Origin: Porphyridium purpureum
Taxonomy: Eukaryota > Rhodophyta > Bangiophyceae > Porphyridiales > Porphyridiaceae
Assembly (NCBI GenBank): GCA_008690995.1
Contig: VRMN01000008.1
Span: forward strand, 310,001-374,000
Direction of reading: 5' to 3'
Length of the DNA stretch: 64,000 nt
Both the position numbers and the translations under genes were made by a program. Positions 1 through 10,300 of the stretch are shown here, piece after piece; the first letter of the stretch is position 1; each line of letters begins with the position of its first letter. The notes under the pieces are model-generated. The model did not search any database and had not been told where the DNA came from. It saw nothing but the letters and a program-made list of their open reading frames with translations.

Positions 1-222
1 AACCTTGAGAACAAGCTCGTGCTGCGTCTCGCTTCCACCTCCACTCTGGTCGTTGAGGACGTCGACGCATACCGCCGAAGAACAGACCTGCACATTATTG
101 AGTGGACTGTATTTCTGCTCGTCGGCGCACTGCTTGCGGCCTTGCCGCTATCGCTCTCGATCGCCGAGCAGAACAAGCTGATTGCCTCGCAGATCAAACC
201 CAAGACCAAGAAGATCAGATAG
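1..222 (+). CDS. C-terminal end of a membrane protein (5' end outside the window)
   Basis: The frame is open from base 1 and ends at a TAG at 220-222, so the gene begins before the window. About 73 residues are visible. They include one clear hydrophobic segment (residues about 37-55, starting IEWTVFLLVGALLAALPL) followed by a short basic tail rich in lysine (KPKTKKIR), as in a tail-anchored or C-terminally membrane-bound protein with a cytosolic basic end. I do not recognise the family. A GTG at 19 lies in frame but is not a convincing start, because coding continues upstream of it. Confidence 0.55.
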   Translation, partial: NLENKLVLRLASTSTLVVEDVDAYRRRTDLHIIEWTVFLLVGALLAALPLSLSIAEQNKLIASQIKPKTKKIR

Positions 223-492
223 ACTCTTCTGCGACACGGAGCAAGAGGGTGCGTCGTGTCATGGATATTTAGACAAGACTAGACAAGACCAGACAAAGCC
301 AGGGCGAGTTGTCAGAGCCCCTCCCCCCGAGTCCCCCCCAGACGTTTCAGCACTCGGGTAAAGTAAAGAAATAACGTGTGGGCCCAACAATAAGCAAACG
401 GCGTTACTTGATTAGGAGAACGGCTCGTCATTTAAGAAGCGTGTTTCGCCTTGACAGCACATGCGTCCTCGCATAGCGGAGCGCTGGGCGTA

Positions 493-1845
493 ATGGAAGG
501 GCCGCGCACGGCGGCGTCAGCAGCAGCGACGCCGACGGCGGCGAAGAGCAGCAACGCTGAACATTCGTGTGAACCTTCGTCGACACGTCCTCGTCTCCAA
601 GATTCGTTATGGATTCTAAGCCAAGCAGGCGCGATGGAATTGCCCGAGATGAACGCGGCTCGGCAGGGTGACGCCGACACGGACAAACAAGGCGGCGGCT
701 CGGCTCACTGGTCTGCACGGAAGGCGGAACCGCTCAACGGCCACAAGGGCCACGAAAAACTGGCGCCTGCTGCGCAGAGAAAGCAGGATGCGCCACTGTT
801 TAATGCGGCAGGTTATCGCATCTGCGGCGTCAGGAATAACCGCGGCGGCCGCTGCGGTCGCCTGGGCAAGTGCCCGTTTCACCACGGCAAGGCAGCTCTC
901 TCGGGTGTTTCTGACGACATCTCCGAGCATGATTCAGCGGGCCATGTACCGGCAAAGACCAGACACTCCGCAACGAGCGCCGTTCAAATGGACGATGACA
1001 ACAAAACTGTCAGGGCTTCGTCGTTGCACGTCAATGGCGATGGCGCAGATGTGGCACGTCAAATTCTCGAATCTACATCCGTACCTGCCCCGGCGCTGGC
1101 GTCGTCTTCGACAACAGATCCTGCGAAAGCTTCCAAACCGGTCAGTGCATTGGGGCGGTTTAAGCATGCGTGGACACGAGAGGAGCACGAGCGCTTCTTG
1201 TTGGCATTGCAAAAGTTTGGCCGGGGGAAGTGGAAAAAAATTAGCGCCATTGTGGAGACGCGCAACGCCTACCAGTGCCAAAGCCACGCACAAAAGTATT
1301 TTAATCGGCAGAGCAAGGCACCGTCCGAGCGCAAAAAGCGAAGCATACATGATTTGAACTGGCACAGTATTCAGCGCGGCCAGTTCCAGCCCTTGTCGAC
1401 CAATGACGACGCTGCGACGAAAGAGGCGACTGCGCAGCCTGCGGAAGGGACACCGCCAGGTCCTATGAGGCTACAGCAGCTAATGCCAAACGCCAAAGAG
1501 CTAACAAACGACGCCCGGAATGTCCTCAGCCACGCGGCGGAGCAGCGTGCAATCCGCGTGGTCGTGACTGTGCATCGCAATGGAAATGGTCATGATGGTA
1601 TTCATGTTGAGCTTCCGCTAGGCCACGAAAACAGCAGCGACGAGTGCTATCAAAGCGACACCATGAAGGAATTTCTGACGCTGTGCGCGGAAAAGCTGGG
1701 ATCTGCAGGCTTTGAGTCCATGTATACGATGGCGGGGATCCGTATTAGCTCGTTGGACGAGCTGTGCGAGGACGAGGAACTGTTCCTATGCGAAAAGGAA
1801 GAGGAATTTATCGATCCCTGCTCGCTCATGGACGAAGAGGACTAG
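493..1845 (+). CDS. SHAQKYF-type Myb protein with a doublecortin-like C-terminal domain
   Basis: Protein of 450 residues starting at ATG 493; the frame is open slightly further upstream but has no earlier ATG. A single Myb/SANT repeat of the plant CCA1/REVEILLE type lies around residues 225-278 (AWTREEHERFLLALQKFG, then the diagnostic SHAQKYF), which predicts binding to an evening-element-like DNA site in the nucleus. Before it, around residues 108-132, is a compact Cys/His motif (CGVRNNRGGRC followed by GKCPFHH) that looks metal-binding. After it, residues about 355-440 read like a doublecortin/ubiquitin-like fold: a VHRNG start, then a stretch with MYTMAGIRISSLDEL and ELFLCEKEEEF. The Myb call is firm; the zinc and doublecortin readings are inferences from pattern. 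The gene converges on HYOU1, with 134 bp between the stops. Confidence 0.85.
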   Translation: MEGPRTAASAAATPTAAKSSNAEHSCEPSSTRPRLQDSLWILSQAGAMELPEMNAARQGDADTDKQGGGSAHWSARKAEPLNGHKGHEKLAPAAQRKQDAPLFNAAGYRICGVRNNRGGRCGRLGKCPFHHGKAALSGVSDDISEHDSAGHVPAKTRHSATSAVQMDDDNKTVRASSLHVNGDGADVARQILESTSVPAPALASSSTTDPAKASKPVSALGRFKHAWTREEHERFLLALQKFGRGKWKKISAIVETRNAYQCQSHAQKYFNRQSKAPSERKKRSIHDLNWHSIQRGQFQPLSTNDDAATKEATAQPAEGTPPGPMRLQQLMPNAKELTNDARNVLSHAAEQRAIRVVVTVHRNGNGHDGIHVELPLGHENSSDECYQSDTMKEFLTLCAEKLGSAGFESMYTMAGIRISSLDELCEDEELFLCEKEEEFIDPCSLMDEED

Positions 1846-1979
1846 GAAAGGTCTCGCTCGTAATTTATTGTTGCATAGTGTGTACATTAAACGCATCACT
1901 TGCGTTCCCAAATTTGCCTGTCGGCAGAATGAACAAAGACTCACCCGTGCGTCGCAATCTCATCCTTATGTAGAAAAGA

Positions 1980-4715
1980 CTAGAGCTCGTCCTTATCTTC
2001 ATCCTCGTCGCCTGCCTGTGGACCACTTTCATCAGACCCGTCAAACGGATCCTCAACCGCCTCATCGCCATTCTCCGTGTCAGCGCCATCCATCTCGTCA
2101 GGCCCTGGCGACTGTGAGTCCGCAGTGTCAAACGACGGCGGCGGTATTCTCTTCAGCGCCTTGAACTCGTGCTGGAGAGCATTGATGGCGTTGATTACTT
2201 CTTTTGACGTGAAAACGGGCGCCATCGTCAAGTCTCGCTCAAGCTGCTCCACGTACAAGGCGTCCAGGCTTTCTTGCTTTTGCTTAACCAGCTCAAGAAA
2301 TTCTTCGAACTTGCTGACATGCTCAGACGGCCCCATCTTGTGCAACGTCAACAATAGCGTCGCGTTCTGAGTAATCTCGTCTACAAATTTGTCCAGGGAT
2401 TCCTTCGTTTCCTCACGGATAGAGCGCTCATCGTGGCGAAAGAATAGCTCCGAAACAAGCGCCTCCAATTCCTTGAGCTTACCACGCAGATTCGCAAGCG
2501 ATTCGGCCTCATCTGACCACATCCATTCCTCAGCTTCGCTCGTCCACTCAATGATACGAGCACGCTCTGCCTCGGAACTCACTGCCTCGAAACTTTCTTC
2601 TGCCATCGCCGATCGCGCGTGCAAAATTCTTCCTTCCAGAGCGTTGTACGCATCCGCCTTGTCCCGACGATCTTTGTCGGCAGCTGCCAAAGCGCGCAAT
2701 TGCCGCTGCATGCGGTCAATCTCATTGTCCGACAAACCCAAACGTCGAACTGAAGGGTCATCTAGTTCCTGGATGTGAAGCGTTTCTCGATACACCACTG
2801 TTTTGGTGGACGTCTCTATCCGATACTCGACCTCTTCCTTTCCGGCTTCCCGCGATTGCTCCTGATTCGACTCTTCAGGCTGGGGCGTAGGCGCTTCCGA
2901 CGATGCCGACTTTGATTCAGGGTTTCCGCCGGCCTCGTCGCCGGTCCGTGCTTCTGTATTTTCTCCTGCCTTTGTTGAATCAGTCTCCGCCTTCTTGCTT
3001 TTCGCTTTCACGGGTACACGCCTTTCCGTTGTTACTTGCTCATCTAGCTGAGCTTCACCCCTTGAAAAAGTGACCAGCCCAGATTCCGACATGTCGAAGA
3101 CCAGCGTAACCTTTGCCGCCGGCGCGTCCTCCACGGACGTGTTCTGGAGCTTCCGGTACACCTTCGCTGCCCCAGAAACATTCACGCGTCGAAAGATGAA
3201 ATCGCTGTTCGTGGAGGTATCATCTACACCGGCGGACAAAAGCATATCAACCACAAAGTCACCACGGCGCTTGAGCGTGATCGATTTTTTGCCGGGACAC
3301 TTGGAGTCTGCATCGTTAAACACAAGCGTGCGCTGCGAGCTCTTCGTGCTGTCAGCTTCACGATGTACGTCAATGGCCACTTTGCTGCCGCCCATGTACA
3401 CATCCTGCATCTCTAGTGGCTTGACACGGTACGATGTCGACATGCTAGCGGCGAGGTAAGCGGCGCCGTACACCGCTGCTTCGTCCGCGTTTACACTCTT
3501 GTTCAGCGTCGTACGGCCAGTCAGTTCTAGCAATTCTGCCTGAATGCCGGGTATGCGGGACAAACCACCAAAAGGAACGACCGAGTCAATGTCCTCGATA
3601 GACGATAAGCCTGCTTTCCGCAAAGCCTCACGGATAGGCGCGCCTACGCGGGCGAGCAACGGTCGCGCCATGTCCTCCAGGTCTGCGCGCGTCACGAGCT
3701 GGCGAAAATCTATGTCCTCCCATATCGACTCGACCGATGCATAAGCTTCTTGATTGGCAGACAGTACTTCACGCACGCGCTGCGCCTCGCGACCAAGCCG
3801 CACCATGACGCGCGGCAGGTCGCGTGAGCGCGGCTGCGACGCTAACGACGTCCCATCCAGCACTCCTCGTTGCTCATCAAATTTAGATGCCAAATGCTGT
3901 GCTAAAAGCTCGTCCAAAGCGGCGCCGTTCAGCTCGAGGTCATGCGCGTGAGCAAGCGCTTTTACAACTGTCTTTTCGTTCTTCTTCCCTGTCCTAGCGA
4001 CCTGGATGACCGACGCGGTACTGCTGCTTGCCCCGAGATCGTAGAAAAGGACAGTTTCATTGTCCTTGTCCGATTTCCAGTCGAGCGCGTACTTGATGGC
4101 CAGCGCGGTGTTCGTGGGCACGAGCGCCAACACGTTGAGGTCTGCCAACCTGGCGGCATCCATCACTGCAGTTTTGGCCGAGAGCGAGTACCAGCTCGGA
4201 ACCGTGATGACCACATCACGTACAGCGCTGGGGCTTTGCGCAAGTGACGCAGCTGTAAACACGCGGCCAAGATCTAGCAGCATTGCTGTGACTTCTTGCG
4301 CGGTGAACACCAGCGAGTTGCTTTCATCCACGACAAACGTAGCGCGTTGCTGAACGCACTCGTCAAGTTCCTCGTTCGATTTCAGAAGCGTAGCATCACA
4401 AGCCGCCAGCGCATCACGCGTGAGCAGCAGCGCGCGCTGTGGCTTCTTTGCGGCGACAGCCAAGGCGGCGTCGCCAAACACGCGCGCATTCTCCGCTGTG
4501 AACGCCACCGCCGCAGGAGTCTTACGCTTTGCCTGCTCATTTACCACCAGATCCACTCCTCGCCGCGGAAAGATCGTCGCGACCTTGATGTACTGCGAGC
4601 CCAGATCAATGCCCATCAACGCGGCATCGCTGCCTCTCCCTGCCGCCAACGCCACCACCAGCAGCGTCAGCAGCGCGCACACATACGTAGCCGCGCGCAT
4701 CGCAGCAGCAGACAT
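1980..4715 (-). CDS. HYOU1: ER-lumenal HSP70-like chaperone, HYOU1/GRP170 (Lhs1) type
   Basis: Protein of 911 residues. An N-terminal signal peptide (about residues 1-31, core ALLTLLVVALAA) and a C-terminal DKDEL retrieval signal place it in the ER lumen. The HSP70 nucleotide-binding domain follows: phosphate loop MGIDLGSQYIKVAT, VITVPSWYS, second phosphate loop FYDLGASSS and the adenosine-side VPFGGLSRIPG (about residue 380). Next come a beta domain, a long acidic low-complexity loop (about 570-625) and an extended helical lid ending in a disordered acidic tail. The long loop and lid, plus the length, separate GRP170 from BiP. In the family the protein folds secretory clients and exchanges nucleotide on BiP. 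ATG at 4713-4715; a second in-frame ATG five codons later could also serve. Identity is clear from motif order. Confidence 0.93.
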   Translation of the reverse strand: MSAAAMRAATYVCALLTLLVVALAAGRGSDAALMGIDLGSQYIKVATIFPRRGVDLVVNEQAKRKTPAAVAFTAENARVFGDAALAVAAKKPQRALLLTRDALAACDATLLKSNEELDECVQQRATFVVDESNSLVFTAQEVTAMLLDLGRVFTAASLAQSPSAVRDVVITVPSWYSLSAKTAVMDAARLADLNVLALVPTNTALAIKYALDWKSDKDNETVLFYDLGASSSTASVIQVARTGKKNEKTVVKALAHAHDLELNGAALDELLAQHLASKFDEQRGVLDGTSLASQPRSRDLPRVMVRLGREAQRVREVLSANQEAYASVESIWEDIDFRQLVTRADLEDMARPLLARVGAPIREALRKAGLSSIEDIDSVVPFGGLSRIPGIQAELLELTGRTTLNKSVNADEAAVYGAAYLAASMSTSYRVKPLEMQDVYMGGSKVAIDVHREADSTKSSQRTLVFNDADSKCPGKKSITLKRRGDFVVDMLLSAGVDDTSTNSDFIFRRVNVSGAAKVYRKLQNTSVEDAPAAKVTLVFDMSESGLVTFSRGEAQLDEQVTTERRVPVKAKSKKAETDSTKAGENTEARTGDEAGGNPESKSASSEAPTPQPEESNQEQSREAGKEEVEYRIETSTKTVVYRETLHIQELDDPSVRRLGLSDNEIDRMQRQLRALAAADKDRRDKADAYNALEGRILHARSAMAEESFEAVSSEAERARIIEWTSEAEEWMWSDEAESLANLRGKLKELEALVSELFFRHDERSIREETKESLDKFVDEITQNATLLLTLHKMGPSEHVSKFEEFLELVKQKQESLDALYVEQLERDLTMAPVFTSKEVINAINALQHEFKALKRIPPPSFDTADSQSPGPDEMDGADTENGDEAVEDPFDGSDESGPQAGDEDEDKDEL

Positions 4716-4753
4716 CCGCTTCTCGTGCGCGATCCTTCACCTACTCACCATAG

Positions 4754-4784
<31 letters not shown>

Positions 4785-5151
4785 ATCACTCTTTGTCTCG
4801 CTGTCTCTCTCTCTCTCTCCCACCGCCCACGCATGTCCTTTCGAGCTTGCGATCGCGCGGCTGTGCCGTTTTACTATAGCCGCCATATGAAAAAGCAACA
4901 TTCAATCAACTTGGAAGGTACACTCTTGTACACTTCACGTCGGTTTTCGGCTACACCCTTTTCGGTTTAGAGCCAATAAACCGTTTCGCGCTTCAGCTGT
5001 CGGCCAAGCACCCATGCGCAAAACACTTGGGCTTCCCCTGGTCGAATCAACCGTGGCCTGCTACAAGTATGTCTTTACTTCAAAGGAAAATGGCCAACTT
5101 GGCAGCGCCGCTCGATGCGTGCGCGCCATCTTGTACTGTGAAGCATGCGGC
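4716..5151. other. 5' flank of HYOU1, no gene seen
   Basis: This 436-bp stretch lies upstream of HYOU1 and downstream of the helicase duplicate. It contains two simple repeats, (AC)n then (CT)n, about 40-100 bp upstream of the HYOU1 start. A CT-rich run in that position could be part of the promoter or 5' leader. No convincing coding frame or RNA gene. Confidence 0.5.
4754..4820. repeat. (AC)n and (CT)n microsatellites in the HYOU1 leader
   Basis: Bases 4754-4778 are an uninterrupted AC repeat and 4804-4820 a CT repeat, separated by about 25 bp. Read on the HYOU1 strand they are GA- and GT-rich tracts just before the start codon. Confidence 0.9.
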
Positions 5152-6468
5152 CTAATCAGACGAAAGACTTTCTTGCGTTCGTGCCCTCTGCACATCATCC
5201 ACATTTGTGCAGCACATGAAGTTTAGCCTCAACTGAGGCAGCAACTGCAGAAGTTCCAGGTTTGTGAGCTCCTCGCCAGTGTCCTCCAGACTTTGTAGTA
5301 CCCCCCGTTCGGTGTGCTTTAACGCTCTATAGTGCCGACGAGCTCGGATCTCTTCGACGGAAGGACAGCCTCCATACGCTTTCCCTGCGTCGCCGCACCT
5401 TGCTCGAGCAAGATCTCTGAGATTGAACTTGGCAACTTCTTTGGACGCCCGACCGCCAACGCGCACGATACTGGTTATGCCTTGCTTGACCAGGTCACCG
5501 AGGAAATCATCCAAGGCATGGTTGGTGTACGTAATGCAAAGGACCTTCTTCGACGTGTTCCGACAGATAATATCTGCAAGACAAACCCCAAAAAAGCTCT
5601 TTCCAGATCCAGGCCCGCCAACCGTGACCGAACAGCGAACGTTGCAGGCCATCCGTAGCGCATCGCGCTGACGTTCGTCCAGCTTGAAGCCGGCCTGCGC
5701 TTCAATCCTCTCGATTTCGTCCTCAACCTTTACGTGCGCTAAGTAGGTTGCTGCTTTCGGCTCCTGCTTGTACACGAGTTCTTCTGCAAGCGCCACGCAA
5801 GCCTGGCCTTGCAAAGAACGCAGGACCGGCCCGTACGAGAAGAGGCTCTGTCCGGCCTCAATCAATCGCCAGCCAGGAAGAACACCACGCCCCACGTTCT
5901 TGAGAAAGCGCGCCAATCTTACACACGAGGCCTCACTATTACCATGCATCACCAATCCAACCGACGGCGTCGGACCATGCTGGTCGAAAAACTCCCACTC
6001 ACTCATTCGACTCGGATCAGCCGCGCTGGGCGGCCGCTGCACCACAAACACTTCCTGGACGGTATTTTCTGAGCACACTAGACATACCAGCGAATCTCGC
6101 GGAAGCACCCGCAGACCGCGTTTCGACTGCCAAAATTCGACCAGATCTCTTTTCTTCTTCATGTCGTTCTTTCCTGCCTTCCGACACAGCTGCGCTGCGT
6201 ACGCGGACCGCGGGAACCGGAAGGCAAATTCCAAGCATGGCTGGCGACCAAGTTCAATGCCCACACACTGCACATCAGTAAACACGTGATGCTGGTGCTT
6301 CTTGGGATTCCGCGCCATCTCTCGCAGGGTGTCGCGGATCGGACACAAAAAGTCCTCACGCAACAAACGAAACTGGCGTTCCTGCAGCGCTGCCTCGCTC
6401 GGGTTGTCCTCTTGCCTGGGAAGATACGGCTCGAGGGGGCTGTTCAACTCTTCAATGGTTGGAACAAT
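5152..6468 (-). pseudogene. Truncated duplicate of the helicase front of the gene at 7,311-14,960
   Basis: Bases 5265-6468 repeat 12902-14105 almost exactly, in the same orientation. The copy encodes the segment from NSPLEPYLPRQ through the Walker A loop GGPGSGKS and on to the sequence after SLEDTGEEL, with only two residue changes that I see (V to E near the start, G to D later). It then runs into unrelated sequence and stops at 5152. Upstream of the copied part the frame meets a stop, and no ATG is available near the beginning. The copy therefore lacks the promoter, N-terminus, most of the helicase core, the zinc fingers and the AAA modules. It is best read as a recent segmental duplicate without a proper start. 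If it were transcribed it could only yield a helicase fragment. Confidence 0.8.
5265..6468 (-). repeat. 1.2-kb direct duplication, copy 1
   Basis: Matches 12902-14105 with a constant offset of 7,637 bp and no gaps. I see about four substitutions in 1,204 bp (near 5336, 5374, 6304 and 6412), about 99.7% identity. At both ends the match fades within about 10 bp. No terminal repeats or target duplication are visible, so this does not look like a transposon. Confidence 0.9.
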
Positions 6469-6750
6469 TCGGGTTCACAAACACCTCACGAAGCACGTTT
6501 CATCATCACAGCAAGCTGGAATCGAGACCAATCCGGTGGGGCGGTGGCATTTGCCTTATCTCAAGTGGTGCAGTTGAGAAAACAATGAAATATTTCGGCG
6601 CAACGGCATGATGAAGCTCCACAAGCACCCAAAAATCGGCGCGACCCACTGCACGTGCCTGATCCTTGCCTCTCAATATGTTGTTTCCAAGCCTGTAATA
6701 TCAAATGACACGTTTTGCCTCTGGATTCTCGTTCCTGATCTTTTTCGCGG
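6469..6750. other. Spacer between the duplicate and the helicase-gene C-terminal frame
   Basis: This holds the 3' flank of the 6,751-7,248 frame. I see no gene or repeat in it. Confidence 0.4.
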
Positions 6751-7248
6751 TTAATTCAACTTTGATGAATAAATGAAATGCGATCTGCCTGCACATCGCC
6801 AGCCGTCGCCTTCGGGACACCACGAATATCCGGCGGGACACACTCCAATCGATTTCAATTGCAGCTGGTTCGCAGCCATCTTTGCACGCTCCTTCTCGCG
6901 CTCTACTTCTTCCAGCGCTTCCAGCCTCAAGATTTCGGAAATCTCGAAACGGTTCCGAGCGGAAATGGAACAGAGAACGCTCGAAACTTGAGCACGTAGA
7001 ACGCGCTCAACGACGGCCTTGTCGGCGCCGGTGTCTTTGCGAACATATTCCAGAATTTCTTCGTCGAATGGTCCACCGGCTTGAATGAGAGCAAGCATAT
7101 TCTGGAGCTTTTGGCGGCTTGGAAGGTCCCTATCGTACCCAAGCGCCACGCAGGCGGCTTCCAGAGCGGCCAGCATAGAATCGTCCTCATCATTGTCGTC
7201 GATCGCTGGTTCACTCCCATACTCATCTTTCTCTACGACATTCTCCAT
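6751..7248 (-). CDS. Probable C-terminal part of the helicase/AAA protein, in a separate frame
   Basis: 165 residues from ATG 7246-7248, 62 bp beyond the stop of the big helicase/AAA frame and in a different reading frame. It opens with an acidic stretch, then a helical region (EYVRKDTGADKAVVERVL) and a charged coiled coil (EALEEVEREKERAKMAA). It ends in a short cysteine motif, GVCPAGYSW followed by GWRCAGRSHF. From my knowledge of fungal NFX1/AAA proteins, that family ends in a very similar module (a VRRDTG-like helix, a charged coil, then GVCxxGF.W and RCAGGSHF) directly after the third AAA domain. I infer that this is the natural C-terminus of the neighbouring gene, joined by a short intron or separated by a frameshift. 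Independent translation from its own ATG is also possible. In-frame coding continues upstream of this ATG for about 11 codons, up to a TGATGCAG that could be an acceptor site. Confidence 0.6.
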   Translation of the reverse strand: MENVVEKDEYGSEPAIDDNDEDDSMLAALEAACVALGYDRDLPSRQKLQNMLALIQAGGPFDEEILEYVRKDTGADKAVVERVLRAQVSSVLCSISARNRFEISEILRLEALEEVEREKERAKMAANQLQLKSIGVCPAGYSWCPEGDGWRCAGRSHFIYSSKLN

Positions 7249-7310
7249 AGGAACAGGATTCGCTGCTAAAGGCGTGCTGGACCTGCATCAGCGTTTACGT
7301 ATGAACCCAT

Positions 7311-10300
7311 TTAGTTTGAGCTGTGAATCGAACTTGCGACCAACAAAGACGGAAAATTCTTTCTTTCTTCGAGAATTTCGCGCAAGCCATTCTGCAGGCA
7401 ACCCTGTGTGACAACCAACGAACCTCTTCGCACGCACTCCCTGAGTACGCGCTTGCACCACAAGTCCACATCATGCCCGTTTGCAAATCCAGGGCTGGTT
7501 ACCAACAGTTCCGCAAAGACAATGCCTTTCGCCTTGGCCTCGTGGTCCAAGGACTTGCCAGCCTTTTTGAGCTGCATTTGTAGCAACTGCCACGTGTTGC
7601 TCGCATCCAAAACGTCAAAGCGGATTGTCTGCGTCACACGCGATTTGAGGCCGGGATTCACCTTGCTCATCATCTCCTCAATTTTAGCCTCGTACCCGGC
7701 AAAAACGACCACCATTTTGCCCTTGTAGGCATCTTCCGTGAGCAAGTTGACAATCTCGTCAACTGTCTCCTTCATGAATGACCTACCGCTGGGGTCGTAC
7801 AGACGATACGCCTCGTCGATGAATAAAACCCCGCCTCGCGCCGCTTCAAACTTCTCTCGTGTTACATTTCCCGCCTGACCGACGTACCGTGTCTGCAAAT
7901 CAGAGGCCGAGCACTGCACAAACGTCTTGCCATCCGCCAGAAGGCCTAACGCTTCAAACATTTCACCCATGCGCCTAGCGACAGTCGACTTTCCTGTTCC
8001 AGGCGGGCCTACAAACTTGAAGTTCAGCTCTATACTCTCCATTGGATCCCGCCCATGACGCTCGGCGTCTCGAACGAGCGCCTGGATATCGCTTAGCTGA
8101 TTGCGAACGGAATTGCACCCTATGAGCCCATCTAGAACAATCAAAGGATCGGCTGCTCGCGCAGCCGCTGCTTCATCCTGCTCGGGCACAAAGTCTTGTG
8201 CGAGGAGCTCATTCGCAGCGGCGCGCTCTACTGGACCCAAATGCTGCATTCGTTTCTCAGCCCGCTGGGCGGCAGCTTGTATCAGAGTCGCCACGGCTCC
8301 GCCGTTTCCAAAGTTGGGCTTCATGCGGTCCTTTGCAAGTCGCTCCACAGCTTTCCTCAAAGCTTCCGGACAAACGACCACTTTCTTCTCTTTTGCCATC
8401 TTCAGTAAAATTTGACACAGCTCGGTATCATTATAATCTTCGAACACAAATGGTTCATCTGCCTGGAAGCGCCGCTTGAGACCCGGGTTCGAATAGCGAA
8501 TAAAGTCGTCCATCTCTTTCGTGTAGCCACACATCAACACGCAACGATCATCCCCTGGAACACCTTGCACCTCGGCAACAAGGGTGTCTAACACAGCTCT
8601 TTTGTATGGGTCCTCGGACCAAGACATTCCTCCAATCTTACTTTTCGACGGGCCTAGACCGTACGCTTGGTCAATGAAAAGCACGCAACCCTTCGAATTC
8701 TCAAGAATCGCCCTCGTCTTCTTTTCAGACTCCCCAAGAACGCTTCCGATGAAATCGCTCGGATTCTTCACAATCAGATCACCTTTCGAAAGCAGTCCCA
8801 ACTCCTTCAGCATCCGCCCGTAGAGCTTCGCGCAAGTGGTCTTACCTGTGCCTGGATTTCCAACAAAAAGTCTATTCAAAAGTACTCCCTTCATTGGCTT
8901 TTCTGCCTCCTCGAGTTCGGCGTTCGTCTGAAGCACTTGAAAAAGCGTGGACATAGACTCCTTGACCATGCGCAAACCAATTTGGTTCTGCAGCTCCTTG
9001 AATGTCGCAGAATCGAGCATTGACTGCACATGGGGACCGAGCAAATCTTCTCGAACAAACTCAAAAGCGTCTGGATTACCACCTTTCCCTCGCACTTCAA
9101 CAATGCGGCCAGCCTGCTTCTCCTGGACTACTTCGACAAAACTACGAACCGCTCTGGCATTACCAAAGCCAACATGGCCTCGGCCCTTGCCGATTCGCCG
9201 CGAGGCAATGCGCATGTGTTTGGGATCTGGAAGCTTGTAGTTTTTCAACGAGCGGAAGCGGCTTTCCATAATTATGTAGAGCTCCTCGTCTGTGAAATCT
9301 TCAAAGTCATAGACGGCGTGGAAACGGGACAGAAGACCTTCGTTGTATTCCAACAAGTCCTCCATTTCCTTCTTGTACCCCGCAAAGACCACCACCAGTT
9401 TCCCCCGACACTCCTGCATTTCTGTGAGCAGAGTATCCAAGATCTGTGCACCAATGGAGTTCTTGGTGGGTTTCAGCTGGTACGCCTCATCGATAAATAG
9501 AACCCCAGCCTTTTCGACCCATCTCACTCGATTCCGTGCAAAGACTGATGTCGAGCCCAGCTCCTTTTCATCGAATTGAATATGCATGTCATTCCCGGTC
9601 AATGCACTGAACGTCACTCTACCAGGAACCCACGCACCTTTCTCCAGAACATCTGTTTCAACTCTAGCTCCACGTGGGATTGGAGACACGCCATCATCTC
9701 GCACCCTGTCCAGCGCTCTTCTCAATTCCGCAACCCCACCACGTAACAATTTCGACCCCGTCGTTTCCTCGAATATGTTGCCGGGTAAAATACCGAGCTC
9801 GAAGAGCACGGACGCATAAATTCTTGCCACGGTCGTCTTGCCCACTCCAGGATTCCCGTAAAACATGGCGTTGAATTGCTTTCGACTTAAATCATCGCCG
9901 CGCTCCATGGCCAAAGTGACAAGGTCCTTGAGCTCCAAAAGCTTGTGCTTAACCTTTCGGCACCCAACCAATTCCATTGCCGCCTTCAAGGCAGGACATT
10001 GCCCGGCACGACGCTTGAACTCCTCAGCCTCGCGCCTCTCCTCGCTGCCGGCACCTTGCTTGGCTAGCACAGCATCCATCCTCGATTCCAATGCAGCAAT
10101 AATTGAGCATGCTATATCTAGGCACTCGGGAAAGAGGTCCATGAGTCCGTTGCTGCAAGCGATGCCCGAAAGCGCGAATCCGTACGCGTCGAGTACGTGG
10201 TCTCCATGCTTTTCGAACAAGGCGCGAGTCACGTAGTACAACGCGCTCTCGCACGAACTTTCAATCTGACGCACCTGCTCGTGAAGACCGTGAACTCTGA

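Noticed and set aside
5768-6289. 173-codon plus-strand frame, present also at 13405-13926
   Set aside because: It is the antisense shadow of the helicase coding sequence; its presence in both places only reflects the duplication.
5152-6468. A second, independent working helicase gene
   Set aside because: It lacks an upstream start, most helicase motifs and all other domains, and it ends in unrelated sequence, so a derived partial copy is the simpler reading.
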